A DNA stretch of 64,000 bases from Actinomadura cremea (GTDB lineage Bacteria > Actinomycetota > Actinomycetes > Streptosporangiales > Streptosporangiaceae). The notes under the pieces were generated by a model. The model saw only the letters and a program-made list of their open reading frames with translations, was not told the DNA's origin and made no database searches. The DNA is taken from assembly GCF_014648495.1 (NCBI RefSeq), contig NZ_BMRF01000022.1:62001-126000 (forward strand), in the 5' to 3' direction. Numbering within the stretch: position 1 is the first letter of the stretch; every line of letters starts with the position of its first letter. Below are positions 63,742-64,000 of the stretch, piece by piece. The translations under genes and the position numbers were made by a program.

Positions 63742-63799
63742 GCTGTTCGAACAGCGTGACAGAATTGATGGACGCACTCGGCGCGCGAGTGCGTCCATC
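63742..63799. repeat. Two perfect palindromes at the right edge
   Basis: GCTGTTCGAACAGC (63742-63755) is a perfect 14-base palindrome. Twelve bases on, 13-base arms (63767-63779 and 63787-63799) flank GGCGCGC. The second could be a terminator for the small ORF ending at 63739, or both could be operators for a gene to the right. Confidence 0.6.
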
Positions 63800-64000
63800 G
63801 ACTCTCATCTACTCGGTCGCATAATGGCCGCGGCGCTCCGGTTCGCATTCCGCACCGGGCGGGCCCGCCGCCGGGCCGGTGCGTCCCGTTGACGGCCCGC
63901 GTACCGTGCGCGAACGCCGACGATGACGGCCGCGGCAACGTCGACCGTCCGGCCGAAGCCGCACGGGTTCACGCGGCCATAGCGGTCATGGCCGGACTGA
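63800..64000. other. Right edge, no gene recognised
   Basis: I see no convincing start, ribosome site or coding pattern in the last 200 bases. The base composition is somewhat less GC-rich around 63800-63825 (CGACTCTCATCTACTCGGTC), as in promoter regions. A gene may start to the right of the window. Confidence 0.35.

Noticed and set aside
63742-63755. LexA (SOS) box at GCTGTTCGAACAGC
   Set aside because: The actinobacterial SOS box is TCGAAC-N4-GTTCGA. Here the GTTCGAAC core is continuous and the half-sites are in the wrong order and spacing.

Overview
The window is high-GC DNA from a filamentous actinomycete. A Thermomonosporaceae (Actinomadura-like) host is likely: GTG and TTG starts are common, many genes overlap at ATGA or GTGA, an SsgB sporulation gene is present, and there are F420-type and P450/ferredoxin oxidation genes. 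I inferred this from the sequence alone and ran no database search.

Region 1 (1 to about 16.9 kb) is the right part of a siphovirus-type prophage. It runs head-tail connector (cut by the window edge), tail terminator, tail tube protein, tail assembly chaperone with a canonical -1 slippery site (GGGAAAC, 2800-2806), tape measure protein with a built-in NlpC/P60-like domain, distal tail protein, minor tail/hub and fibre proteins, then two small membrane proteins, a CHAP endolysin and a holin. After a strong terminator the strand flips. A minus-strand block follows, with very small zinc-ribbon proteins, three overlapping small genes, an XRE-TPR regulator and a lipoprotein. The block stops next to the 3' end of a tRNA-Val(CAC) gene, a plausible attachment site. 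No integrase is visible.

Region 2 (17-25 kb) looks like ordinary chromosome. It holds a PGPGW membrane protein, ssgB, soluble transhydrogenase (sthA), a TetR gene divergent from an SDR and a Gdx/SugE-type exporter with three operator-like repeats between them, the p-aminobenzoate genes pabB and pabC, an ArsR-like regulator, and a tRNA-Gly/Cys/Val cluster.

Region 3 (24.6-60.8 kb) is the most interesting part: a catabolic island of about 35 kb. It holds a TetR regulator, four ACMSD-type amidohydrolases plus one degenerate copy, two D-aminoacylase-like amidohydrolases, one imidazolonepropionase-like amidohydrolase, two P450s, a [3Fe-4S]-type ferredoxin, a Rieske oxygenase, an F420-type LLM oxidoreductase, a zinc alcohol dehydrogenase, two SDRs, three aldehyde dehydrogenases, a fused CaiB/BaiF protein, a thiolase, an Ltp2-like/DUF35 aldolase pair, an EthD protein and a fused indolepyruvate ferredoxin oxidoreductase. 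Almost every promoter region carries one or two copies of a 14-bp palindrome close to AGTGARCGYTCACT. I counted about 15 sites by eye. This suggests one TetR-type regulon that controls a single, as yet unassigned, degradation pathway. The likely logic is oxygenation by P450 or Rieske enzymes, dehydrogenation, CoA activation, thiolytic or retro-aldol cleavage, and hydrolysis or decarboxylation by the amidohydrolases.

Region 4 (60.9-64 kb) is a ClpC-type ATPase gene with a clear terminator, a doubtful small ORF, and two perfect palindromes at the right edge.
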